Source: CAZMNY01 sp964567745 (GTDB lineage: Bacteria; Planctomycetota; Planctomycetia; Pirellulales; Pirellulaceae). From it: 64,000 bases of DNA. A model generated the notes under the pieces. It did no database searches. It was not told the DNA's origin and worked only from the letters and a program-made list of their open reading frames with translations. The stretch is taken from NCBI GenBank assembly GCA_964567745.1, contig CAZMNY010000001.1, positions 124,001-188,000 of the forward strand, given 5' to 3'. Shown here piece after piece: positions 33,726 to 42,046 of this stretch. How positions within the stretch are numbered: the stretch's first letter is position 1; each line of letters starts with the position of its first letter. The position numbers and the translations under genes are program-made.

Positions 33726-34190
33726 ATGACAAATCTCGATTCGATTCACTTATTCACGGATGGCGGGTGCAGCGGCAATCCGGGGCCCGGCGGCTGGGCT
33801 TATATCCTCCGGCATGTCGCCAGCGGGAAAGAGAAGGAGGCGTTTGGCGCCGAAAGGCATACGACCAACAATCAAATGGAGCTGATGGCGGTGATCTGCG
33901 GGCTGGAAGCATTGAAGAGGCCTTGCAACATTGAACTGTTCACAGACAGCGTCTACGTTGGGCAAGGCATCACCCAGTGGATGGCCAAATGGAAAGTCAA
34001 CGGCTGGCGTCGACGAGACGGAAAGAAATGGGCGCCCGTCAAAAACGAAGAATTTTGGCGTCGGCTCGATGCCGCCCTTGAGATCCACACGGTCAAGTAC
34101 ACCCGAGTGGCCGGCCATAGCGGGCACCCCGAAAACGACCGATGCGATGAGCTCGCCGTGCAGGCTTACAAAGACGCGTTTGGCCTTTGA
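33726..34190 (+). CDS. rnhA: Ribonuclease HI
   Basis: The 154-residue enzyme degrades RNA in RNA-DNA hybrids. The catalytic set is present: Asp in LFTDGGCSGNPGPGGW, Glu in NNQMELMAV, Asp in LFTDSVYVG, and Asp in ENDRCDELA with His in VAGHSGHPEN. Length matches E. coli RNase HI. I use ATG 33726 (MTNLDSIHLFTDGG); the frame upstream is open by chance. There is no strong ribosome site. It is followed by a secreted CBM9-like protein in the same direction. Confidence 0.95.
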   Translation: MTNLDSIHLFTDGGCSGNPGPGGWAYILRHVASGKEKEAFGAERHTTNNQMELMAVICGLEALKRPCNIELFTDSVYVGQGITQWMAKWKVNGWRRRDGKKWAPVKNEEFWRRLDAALEIHTVKYTRVAGHSGHPENDRCDELAVQAYKDAFGL

Positions 34191-34267
34191 CGCCTCACTC
34201 TCTCGAGGCTGACTCACGCGTTGCATGACTCGCCAAACCTTCCACTCAACTCACAACCCCAGCTCTT

Positions 34268-35371
34268 ATGACACGTTTCTCTCCCGCTTACGCCTTCTCG
34301 ATCGCAATCGCCTTCTTTTTAGCCTTCGGTCAATGCGTCAAGGCGGATTCGGAAGCCGATTGGGCGAAGATGAAATCGATCGTGCCGTCAGGCTACGTCT
34401 GCTATCGAGCTCCCCGGCCGGTCGTGATTGACGGAAAACTCGACGACCAATGGCAAGAAGCCAGATGGACGAGTGAGTTCCAAGACATCGAAGGACCGAG
34501 GAAACCGAAACCGCGGTTTTCAACTCGAGCCAAGATGATGTGGGACGACAATTACTTTTACATTGCCGCGATGTTGCGCGAGCCGCATGTCTGGAGCACG
34601 CTCACCAAACACGACTCGGTTATTTTTCATGACAACGATTTCGAAGTGTTCATCGATCCCGACGGAGACAACCACAACTACTATGAGTTCGAAATCAATG
34701 CGCTGAACACCGGTTGGGACTTGTTTCTCAATCGGCCCTACAAGAACAGCGGCAAGGCCGACAACAGCTGGGAGATCCCGGGCCTGAAGACAGCCGTTCA
34801 TGTCGACGGCACGCTCAACGATTCCAGCGACACCGACCGAAGCTGGTCAGTGGAAATCGCCATTCCCTGGAAGGTCCTAGCTGAATACGCTGGCAAGCCT
34901 TCTCCTCCAAAGGAGGGCGACCAATGGCGAGTCAACTTTTCTCGAGTTGAATGGCATCACGATCTCAGGGAGGGCGAGTATGCCAAGAGGCCGGGCCTAC
35001 GTGAAGACAACTGGGTTTGGTCGCCGCAAGGCATCATCGATATGCACCGCCCGGAACGCTGGGGCTACGTGCAATTCAGTAAAAAAACACCCGGTTCCGT
35101 CGCCTTCGTACGCGACCCGTCGGCACCTGCAAGAGAAGCTCTGCTGTCTGTTTACCACCGAGCCAAAGCGTATCAGCAGAAAAATAAACGCTGGCCGGAC
35201 AAATGGACAGATCTCGGTTTTGACAAAGCGAAACCAAGCGGGCTCGCCAAACCAATCGAATTCAAGTCGACCGCCGGTGGCTTTTACGCCGACGCTCTGA
35301 TTCAAATCAAGGGTCGTTTGCAACGATATCGAATTCGCCACGACTCGAAACTCTGGCAGACGACGAAATGA
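34268..35371 (+). CDS. Secreted protein with CBM9/DOMON-like carbohydrate-binding domain
   Basis: The 367-residue product has a signal peptide (MTRFSPAYAFSIAIAFFLAFGQCVKA). One large domain follows, with the CBM9-2 landmarks PVVIDGKLDDQWQEARWT, MMWDDNYFYIAAMLREP, DFEVFIDPDGDNHNYYEFEINALNT and SWSVEIAIPWKVL. A C-terminal region of about 80 residues reads like a small helical domain (AFVRDPSAPAREALLSVYHRAKAYQQ). Proteins like this in planctomycetes bind sugars or sit with polysaccharide-degrading enzymes. No hydrolase catalytic motif is seen. The gene lies between rnhA and recG with no clear operon link. Confidence 0.88.
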   Translation: MTRFSPAYAFSIAIAFFLAFGQCVKADSEADWAKMKSIVPSGYVCYRAPRPVVIDGKLDDQWQEARWTSEFQDIEGPRKPKPRFSTRAKMMWDDNYFYIAAMLREPHVWSTLTKHDSVIFHDNDFEVFIDPDGDNHNYYEFEINALNTGWDLFLNRPYKNSGKADNSWEIPGLKTAVHVDGTLNDSSDTDRSWSVEIAIPWKVLAEYAGKPSPPKEGDQWRVNFSRVEWHHDLREGEYAKRPGLREDNWVWSPQGIIDMHRPERWGYVQFSKKTPGSVAFVRDPSAPAREALLSVYHRAKAYQQKNKRWPDKWTDLGFDKAKPSGLAKPIEFKSTAGGFYADALIQIKGRLQRYRIRHDSKLWQTTK

Positions 35372-35468
35372 CCTCGCGCTAATTGCCAATCATGCGTGAC
35401 AACGCGTCACTGACAGGCCGCTGTCATACGCTCCCCTGCAAACGGTCAAGCGTCTAGAATCTGTGGTC

Positions 35469-37568
35469 ATGAGTAAGGCAAACGACGCGTCGCAAGATCT
35501 TGCGACGCCAGTTCAATTCCTGAAGGGTGGCGGACCCGACCGCGCCAAGCGACTCGCCAAGGTCGGTCTGCGCACAGCTCGCGACTTGCTCTTCTATCTC
35601 CCTCGCTCATACGAAGACCTGACCAAAATCCGCACGATCGCGACGATGATCGCTGGCGAGACAAACAGCATTGTTGGTGTTGTCGACGAGAGTGATCTAC
35701 GTGAGATCGGCCGTGACCGCTCGATCCTCTCGGTGTTGATCAAGGATGACAACGAATATTTGCGCTGCACTTGGTTCAACCAACCGTTTCTTCACGCGAA
35801 GCTGAGGACGGGGCAAAAACTACTCATCTCCGGAACAGCCAAGCTCAAGGCCGGCCGTTGGGAAATGACCCACCCGAAGACCAAATTGCTCGGTGATGCC
35901 GATGCGGCTCAAGGACAAGTGGTCCCGGTCTATTCGCTGACTGAGGGCGTCAACCAAACTCAGATGAGACGGCTCGTCCATTTGGCAGTCGACGAATACG
36001 CGGAGATGATTCCCGAGGTGTTTCCCGAGCCGTTTTTGGCCGAGAAGAGTCTGCTAGGAATTGGCGAGACCCTGCGCGAGATCCACGGCCCACAATGTCC
36101 CGAGTTGCTCGAACAAGCAAGGCGTCGCCTGATCTACCAGGAGCTGTTGATACTTCAACTGGCCGTCGCGATTCAGCGGCAACGAATGCAAGCGAGTCCG
36201 GCGCCGCAGATGGAGGTCAGTCCGAAGATCGATTCTCGCATCCGCCGGCGATTTCCATTTCCATTGACGGAAGACCAGAATTCGGCGATCGACGACATCG
36301 TTGCGGACCTGGCGAAGCCGACCCCAATGAACCGGTTGGTGCAGGGCGAAGTCGGCAGCGGCAAGACGGTCGTCGCGGAATACGCCATGCTGGCCAGCGT
36401 CGCGCTTGGTCGCCAAGCCGTCATGATGGCGCCGACCGACGTGCTCGCACGTCAACACCTTAAGACCCTCGAACGCGACCTTGCGGAGAGCCAAGTTGCG
36501 ATCGGCATGTTGACCGGTTCGCTGACACCCGCGCAGCGGCGAGACCTGATCCGCGCCGCGGCGGAAGAAGAGATCGACATCCTCGTCGGCACCCAGGCGA
36601 TTGCCCATGCACTCGAGAGCAGTGAATTGCAGATTCCAAAGCTGGGTCTGGTCATCATCGACGAACAACACAAGTTCGGCGTTCGCCAACGCGCTCAACT
36701 GAAGAAAGCGGGTGTCGATGCGCACTACCTCGTGATGACGGCAACGCCGATTCCTCGAACCGTTGCGATCAGCCTGTTCGGCGACCTCGATGTCTCTTCG
36801 CTGCGCAAGCCGCCGCCGGGTCGGCAAACGGTGCATAGCTACATCGGCGAAGAGAGCCAGCGCGAGAAGTGGTGGGAGTTCTTTCGACGCAAGTTGGACG
36901 AGGGGAGTCAGGGGTACGTGATCGTTCCGCTCATTGAGGAGACAGACGACACGGACGGCGGGGTGCGAAGTCTACAGCAAGCCTTCGAAGAGCTCGCGTC
37001 GGACCGCCTGGAATCTTATCGGCTCGGCCTGCTTCATGGGCGAATGGGCGGTGACGAGAAAGAGGACGTCATGTCTCGATTTCATCGAGGCGAAACGCAA
37101 GTGCTCGTCGCCACCACCGTCGTTGAAGTGGGTGTCGACGTGCCCAATGCAACTCTGATGACGATCGAGAACGGCGAGCGATTCGGGCTGGCTCAATTGC
37201 ATCAGCTGCGAGGCAGAATCAGTCGCGGGGCGAGGCCCGGTTACCTCTGCGTTTTCGCCGCGCCGGAGAGCGAGCAAGCGAGTGAACGGCTAACCGCGTT
37301 CGCGGCAACGAACAACGGTTTCGAACTGGCCGAAATCGATTTCAAGCTGCGCGGGCCGGGTGACATCTTCGGCGTGCGGCAGCATGGCATGCCTCCGTTC
37401 CGAATCGCCAACCTGCAGCGAGATGGAGAGATTGTGAAAACCGCTCGCGAAGATGCCCGCCGGTTGATTGACGCCGACCCGGAGCTGACCGATAAGGCGT
37501 GGCGTAAAGTGCGCGAAATGGTGTTTCGCCGATTCGGCGAAGCGCTTGACTTGGGCGACGTCGGTTAA
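35469..37568 (+). CDS. recG: ATP-dependent DNA helicase RecG
   Basis: The 699-residue helicase reverses stalled forks and branch-migrates Holliday junctions. The N-terminal wedge domain has the OB-fold pattern (GVVDESDLREIGRDRSILSVLIKDD). The motor shows Walker A GEVGSGKTVVAEYA, motif Ia MMAPTDVLARQH, the DEQH box VIIDEQHKFGVRQR, motif III VMTATPIPRT, and C-terminal motifs LLHGRMGGDEKEDVM, TTVVEVGVDVPNAT and QLRGRISRG. Length is usual. The start is ATG 35469, two codons inside the longer GTG frame. The 3' region ends FGEALDLGDVG. Confidence 0.95.
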   Translation: MSKANDASQDLATPVQFLKGGGPDRAKRLAKVGLRTARDLLFYLPRSYEDLTKIRTIATMIAGETNSIVGVVDESDLREIGRDRSILSVLIKDDNEYLRCTWFNQPFLHAKLRTGQKLLISGTAKLKAGRWEMTHPKTKLLGDADAAQGQVVPVYSLTEGVNQTQMRRLVHLAVDEYAEMIPEVFPEPFLAEKSLLGIGETLREIHGPQCPELLEQARRRLIYQELLILQLAVAIQRQRMQASPAPQMEVSPKIDSRIRRRFPFPLTEDQNSAIDDIVADLAKPTPMNRLVQGEVGSGKTVVAEYAMLASVALGRQAVMMAPTDVLARQHLKTLERDLAESQVAIGMLTGSLTPAQRRDLIRAAAEEEIDILVGTQAIAHALESSELQIPKLGLVIIDEQHKFGVRQRAQLKKAGVDAHYLVMTATPIPRTVAISLFGDLDVSSLRKPPPGRQTVHSYIGEESQREKWWEFFRRKLDEGSQGYVIVPLIEETDDTDGGVRSLQQAFEELASDRLESYRLGLLHGRMGGDEKEDVMSRFHRGETQVLVATTVVEVGVDVPNATLMTIENGERFGLAQLHQLRGRISRGARPGYLCVFAAPESEQASERLTAFAATNNGFELAEIDFKLRGPGDIFGVRQHGMPPFRIANLQRDGEIVKTAREDARRLIDADPELTDKAWRKVREMVFRRFGEALDLGDVG

Positions 37569-37837
37569 GCGGAGCTCTTACGACCCGCGCATGCGGCAGA
37601 GATTAGCTTCTCCGGCAAGTCCGCGTCGTTGGAACCGTTACGGCCTGCACGCCTTGCCAATTCACATCGATTCGCCCCTCGTCCTCTGGCAAACCGTATT
37701 GCAAAACCGTGAGTTCCTCGCGTGCCGTTCCGATACGAACAATACGCGGCATTGCATATCGCGATCTCGCGGCCAAGCATTGCGCGACGACGTCGAGGAT
37801 CTCGGCGTTCCTTTCAGACGTACGTGGGGACGTAACA

Positions 37838-39223
37838 ATGCTGCGACTTGCTTTGACGATCTGTGTTGGAATGAGCATTCTTAGTCTTGCTGGCAAGTCC
37901 TTCGCCCAAGCGGCGGAAGCAGCGGATATTGTGACGTATCGCGAGTACTACGAACCGGCTCAGATTTCGCCCAGTGATGCTCCGCCGAAGGCCTCTCCAA
38001 GCGACGCGCCGTCGCCAAGCGATGCGCCGCTGCTCACGCCAAGCAACTTCGGCCCAAGTCCCTATGTGGTGGATTCGACCTGCGGATGCGACGCGGTTTA
38101 CGGTGACTGCGGTTGCGAACCGTATCGAATGTTCGGCGACGGCTACGGAGGAATCAGCGCACGAGGATGGCTGAACTTTGGCGTCACCGCGAACGATCGC
38201 AGCCCCGCGTCGCGCTACAACGGCCCGCAAGGTCTAAACGATCGAGATGAGTTTCAAGCCAACCAATCGTATCTCATTTTGGAAAAACCGGTCGATCGAT
38301 GCGGCTGTGGATGGAGCTTTGGCGGGCGCGTCGATATGCTCTTCGGCACCGACTACGTGGTAACAGAACAAGTCGGCTGGGAGCAAACTCAAACCGGCGC
38401 GCCGCGTTGGAACAACCGCAGTCACTATGGATTCTCAACGCCCCAAGCGTACTTGGAGGCGGCCAAGGGCGATTTCTCACTCAAAGTCGGTCGGTTCTAT
38501 ACGTTGCTCGGTTACGAATCGGTGATGGCACCGGAGAACTTTTTCTATTCCCATTCCTACGCCTTCACAAACGGATCTCCCTTCACCCACGCTGGCGGCT
38601 TGGCGACTTGGGGGTGGAGCAACGAGCTGACACTTTCGGCCGGCGTCGTCAACGGCTGGGATCGCTTCGATGGAGTTGACGACACCGCCGGTTTCCTAGG
38701 CGGCTTTCAGTATCGGCCCGAATGCGCCTGGTATTCGGTTTCTGGCATGATCGTGTCCGACCACGAAGTTACCGTCTTGCGGGCCAACCGCGACGCGCGC
38801 ACGCTGTATACGCTGATGCTGAACTTCGACTATAGCGACCGCACTCAATTCGTTTTGCAATTCGACGGCGGACGCCAAAAGGAAGGCGGCCCCGCGCCGG
38901 GCCTCGACGCCGAATGGTATGGCTTAACCCAGTACGCCTACTACACGGTCAACGACTGCTGGAAACTCGGTGCTCGCTTCGAGTGGTTCCGCGACGACGA
39001 CGGCACGCGAGTTGGCGGCATTCGAGCAGGCAACCCGACGCCGGCAAATCTGGTTGGCGATTTCTATGAAGTGTCGATCGGAGCCAATTGGACGCCGAGA
39101 TCGAATCTCGGCGTTCGACCCGAAATGCGCTGGGACTGGTACGACGGAACGGGTCTGCCCTATGACGACGGAACTCAGACCGAGCAACTCACCTTCGCGA
39201 TCGACGCGATCCTTCAGTTTTGA
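37838..39223 (+). CDS. Outer-membrane beta-barrel porin (BBP2 type)
   Basis: ATG 37838 lies seven bases after GGGGA. The 461-residue protein has a signal peptide (MLRLALTICVGMSILSLAGKSFAQA). A spacer with three SPSDAP-type repeats follows, then a Cys-rich segment (STCGCDAVYGDCGCEP), and a beta-rich region of about 370 residues with many aromatic residues at strand ends (GWLNFGVTANDRSPASRYNG, FYTLLGYESVMAPENFFYSHSYAF, RFEWFRDDDGTRVGG) ending in Phe (AIDAILQF). It resembles the OmpL-like BBP2 porins common in planctomycetes. It lies upstream of a PII gene, which hints at a nitrogen-related transport role, but a 592-base gap separates them. Confidence 0.85.
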   Translation: MLRLALTICVGMSILSLAGKSFAQAAEAADIVTYREYYEPAQISPSDAPPKASPSDAPSPSDAPLLTPSNFGPSPYVVDSTCGCDAVYGDCGCEPYRMFGDGYGGISARGWLNFGVTANDRSPASRYNGPQGLNDRDEFQANQSYLILEKPVDRCGCGWSFGGRVDMLFGTDYVVTEQVGWEQTQTGAPRWNNRSHYGFSTPQAYLEAAKGDFSLKVGRFYTLLGYESVMAPENFFYSHSYAFTNGSPFTHAGGLATWGWSNELTLSAGVVNGWDRFDGVDDTAGFLGGFQYRPECAWYSVSGMIVSDHEVTVLRANRDARTLYTLMLNFDYSDRTQFVLQFDGGRQKEGGPAPGLDAEWYGLTQYAYYTVNDCWKLGARFEWFRDDDGTRVGGIRAGNPTPANLVGDFYEVSIGANWTPRSNLGVRPEMRWDWYDGTGLPYDDGTQTEQLTFAIDAILQF

Positions 39224-39815
39224 GCATGAGGGCTAGCTGCGAATCTCGCTCACCGAACGAGCAAGCTCGTTTGGTCGTGCTGGTGAAGATCGCAGGTGCT
39301 TCACGGCTCACGCAAGCAGACCCCCAAAGGCTTGCCTCGTGTCGGTTGCATAGGTTTTGAGCTACTCGTGCATAGTAATCAGGCAGTCGAGGCGCTGGTT
39401 AGAATGCGAATTGAATGAACTGAAGTTATTCGCAAATCGTTAGCGTCAAGTAGGTTAGTGATGGTTTTCGCGAGGTGTCGAGCCGTCTTCGGGCACGGGC
39501 GTTGCAATAAAGCCCCAACGCATCGGTCAATCTTTGACCTGTTCGATGCAAGCTCGAACCGACCATTGCTTGAGTCGGGAAATCGTCCATCGGCCCCGTA
39601 GACCGCCAATTTCTATGGGGCCGTGGATGTTTCTTGCCCAACGGCTACGCCTGAGCGTGCGTCCCAACTTGAATCGCGAGCGCACTCGGCCTCGCACAGG
39701 TTGCCGCTTCTTCGGCCGCTCGCTAGGCTTGGATGCCTTGAGCGGCGGACAACTCATTGTCGTGCCCTTTTTTCATGCCCAAGCCCGGCCGAGATTCTGA
39801 CACAGGTTTCAATCG
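39224..39815. other. Intergenic region between porin and second PII gene
   Basis: The 592 bases hold no supportable reading frame. A copy of the dispersed repeat phrase cttgcctcgtgtcgg occurs at 39331-39345 within a 27-base stretch (39319-39345) that is nearly the inverted copy of 40590-40616. A promoter for the PII gene is expected near its right end. No RNA gene is evident. Confidence 0.45.
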
Positions 39816-40163
39816 ATGAAATTGATCATCGCGATCATCCAGCCCAACAAGCTCGAGGCAGTGAAGGATGCGTTGAGCGAAGTGGAAGTTGTTCGCTTGA
39901 CGGTAATGGATTGCCAAGGGTTTGGCCGACAGAAGGGGCAGCGCGAAGTTTATCGCGGGCACGAAATCACACTCAACCTGCTACGCAAAGTCCAGCTGCA
40001 AATCGCGGTGAACGAAGAGTTCGTTGAGCCGACAGTCCAAGCAATTCTCAAAGGCGGTCGTAGCGGCGAAGAGGGTGAAATTGGCGACGGTAAAATCTTC
40101 GTGTTACCGCTCGATGAATGCGTTCGTATCCGAACCGGCGAGCGAGGCCCAGAGGCGATTTGA
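39816..40163 (+). CDS. PII-family signal protein lacking the Tyr51 uridylylation site
   Basis: The 115-residue protein is a full PII subunit: MKLIIAIIQPNKLEAVKDAL, GFGRQKGQREVYRGHE, and the C-terminal signature IGDGKIFVLPLDECVRIRTGERGPEAI. In the T-loop the residue at position 51 is Ile, where the other PII (7254-7592) has Tyr. GlnD cannot modify it there, so it should respond only to bound ATP/ADP and 2-oxoglutarate. AGG lies nine bases before ATG 39816. The gene stands apart from amtB and downstream of a porin gene. Confidence 0.95.
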   Translation: MKLIIAIIQPNKLEAVKDALSEVEVVRLTVMDCQGFGRQKGQREVYRGHEITLNLLRKVQLQIAVNEEFVEPTVQAILKGGRSGEEGEIGDGKIFVLPLDECVRIRTGERGPEAI

Positions 40164-40189
40164 TGCTGTCGGCAATCGGCGGCGCGTTT

Positions 40190-40613
40190 AGCTCACGAAC
40201 CTGATTCACCGACACGGGGCGAGCGGCCTGTTGATTTAGTTGCTACGCAACTAGCTGTAAGACGTTGTGAGGTGAATCGAATACGTTGCCCCGAAGGGGT
40301 GGAAAATACCAGCCCAGGGGAAGCACTATCGGCGAAGCCGTAGTGCGCCGCCCTGGGTTGGGTGTCTATGTAGCCACCAGCCCTGAAAGGGCGTAACACC
40401 CACGCCCTCGCCAGCGACGACGTCATCGGATCGTTGCGATGCACGGATGTTTCGCCCTTTCAGACCAACCCAGGGCGGCGCTTGCGGCTTCGCCTCAAGA
40501 CTTCCCCTGGGCTGGTATGTTGCGCCCCTTCGGGCCTTCGGGGCAACGCGCAGCCGCCCGTCAACATCGTTAGCCCATGAACCTGATTCGCCGACACGAG
40601 GCAAGCTCGTGGG
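40190..40613. repeat. Direct repeats flanking a BIME-like palindrome
   Basis: A phrase of about 35 bases (gctcacgaacctgattcacc... and tagcccatgaacctgattcg...) occurs at 40190-40224 and 40571-40606, on either side of the palindrome at 40285-40547. Together the pieces fill the 478-base gap between the PII gene and manA, which holds no gene. Confidence 0.65.
40285..40547. repeat. BIME/REP-like imperfect palindrome, 263 bases
   Basis: The left arm (40285-40360) reads gttgccccgaagg... through accagcccaggggaag to cgccgccctgggtt. The right arm (40466-40547) is its imperfect reverse complement, ending ccttcggggcaac. Inside them gccctgaaagggcg (about 40380) and cgccctttcag (40453-40463) form a second inverted pair. 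The units are short, GC-rich and themselves palindromic, as in REP/BIME elements of planctomycetes and relatives. No REP-associated transposase gene is in the window. Confidence 0.7.
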
Positions 40614-40641
40614 GGTCTTTCTTGCGAGAAAATCGTGCGCG

Positions 40642-41631
40642 TTAGTTGGGCGGCATCGCCTCCAGCAAGACGGCGCGTCCGCGACTGGCGAGATCGAATG
40701 CGCCTGCGGCTGGCATGAGCGCGGTTTGGCCTCGGCCAAGCGGTTCGCCGGTCAGATCTCCGCCGATCTCGACGCGCCCGTTGAGAACCGTGAGCAGGTG
40801 AAAGCGCCCGTCGCCGCCGACTTTGAGCTCGTCGCCTTGCAACTCGATTCGCCTGAGCGAAAACTTGTCGCAGTCGACGAGCAGTTCAACTCGAGGATCG
40901 GCGGTGGCGATCGGCTTGCTGGGTGAGACAGGACCGAATTCGAAGTCGGTGGCGTCGAGCCCCTTGTCGACGTGCAGTTGCCTCGGCTGGCCGCTCGAGT
41001 CGAATCGATTCCAATCGAACAATCGGTAGGTCGTGTCGCTCGCCTGCTGGATCTCGGCGACAAGCAGCCCTGCGCCGAGTGCGTGAACGACGCCAGCCGG
41101 GATGAAAAGGCAATCGCCGATTTGAGGGTCGAATGAATGCAAGCAGTCGAGCACGCCTCGCACATCTCCGTCGGTAATCGCGTGGTGAAGCGCGGCTCGA
41201 TCGACGCCATTTCGGAGTCCCGCGTAGACTTGGGCGCCGGGCTCGGCGTCCACGATGCACCATGCTTCCGTCTTGCCGAGATCGGGCGGGTCGAGCAGAG
41301 CAGCTCTCCGATCATCGGGATGGACCTGGACCGACAGGTCTCGGTTGCAGTCAAGGTATTTCAGCAACAGCGGGAAACTCGTCGCCTCGCTGTCGGGCCC
41401 GAGCAACCACTCGCGATGGCCGGCAACCAATTCGCCTAGCGTCTTGCCTGCCAACGGCCCAGCCAGCACAACACTCTGGTCTTTCCCGTGATCGACGACC
41501 TCCCAACTCTCGGCGTAGTCATCTCCATCATCGATCGTTTTGCCCAGGATCGTACTGAGGCGACGACCGCCCCAAATGTAGCGACGAAAAACCGGCTGGA
41601 ATCGAAGCGGTGTTGGGACCAAGCTACTCAT
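40642..41631 (-). CDS. manA: Mannose-6-phosphate isomerase, class I
   Basis: The 329-residue cupin enzyme interconverts mannose 6-phosphate and fructose 6-phosphate. Visible landmarks are the N-terminal YIWGGRRLSTILGK, the metal-site motif LSVQVHPDD, KTEAWCIVDAEPGA, the substrate-binding IPAGVVHALGAGLLVAEIQQASDTTYRLFDWNR, and a second cupin half at the end. It resembles the short class I/type YvyI-like isomerases. The start ATG 41631 is set by GAAGGAG; fourteen extra codons upstream are not needed. A hexanucleotide tandem repeat begins a few bases upstream of the ribosome site, so the repeat lies in the 5' leader. It could affect transcription or translation by changing length. Confidence 0.93.
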   Translation of the reverse strand: MSSLVPTPLRFQPVFRRYIWGGRRLSTILGKTIDDGDDYAESWEVVDHGKDQSVVLAGPLAGKTLGELVAGHREWLLGPDSEATSFPLLLKYLDCNRDLSVQVHPDDRRAALLDPPDLGKTEAWCIVDAEPGAQVYAGLRNGVDRAALHHAITDGDVRGVLDCLHSFDPQIGDCLFIPAGVVHALGAGLLVAEIQQASDTTYRLFDWNRFDSSGQPRQLHVDKGLDATDFEFGPVSPSKPIATADPRVELLVDCDKFSLRRIELQGDELKVGGDGRFHLLTVLNGRVEIGGDLTGEPLGRGQTALMPAAGAFDLASRGRAVLLEAMPPN

Positions 41632-41640
41632 GTGTCTCCT

Positions 41641-41730
41641 TCGCTCACTCTTACTCTCACTCCCACTCTCCACTCTTACTCTTACTCTTACTCTTACTCT
41701 TACTCTTACTCTTACTCTTACTCTTACTCC
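41641..41730. repeat. Hexanucleotide microsatellite in the manA leader
   Basis: Nine exact copies of ctctta run from 41673 to 41726, preceded by degenerate units of the same kind (41641-41672). The array starts within ten bases of the manA ribosome site on the minus strand. It lies in the 415-base space between manA and tatC, which otherwise shows nothing. Confidence 0.9.
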
Positions 41731-42046
41731 CGACCGAGCCGCCGCCGGTCATACGCCTTGCGAGCCCCCAATCCAACTCGACCAGCCGGCAACTCGCCCA
41801 AAACACGCCGATTCGCCTCGGTATTGGACCATATCGGAGCCTTTCGCCAACCCAATGCGAAGTGTTGATCCGATTTGGTTAACCGATTAGGATAGGGGCG
41901 TCGTTGGAGTTTCTCCCGACCTCCCACCTGGTGCGGCAGCTTCCTTCCGTACACTCTTTCGCCCTTCCCATCGGGCCGAAGCAAGTTGCCCCAACATCCT
42001 GCGCATTGGCGATTCTGCGCGAACCTCTCTCCAATTCGGAGTCATC

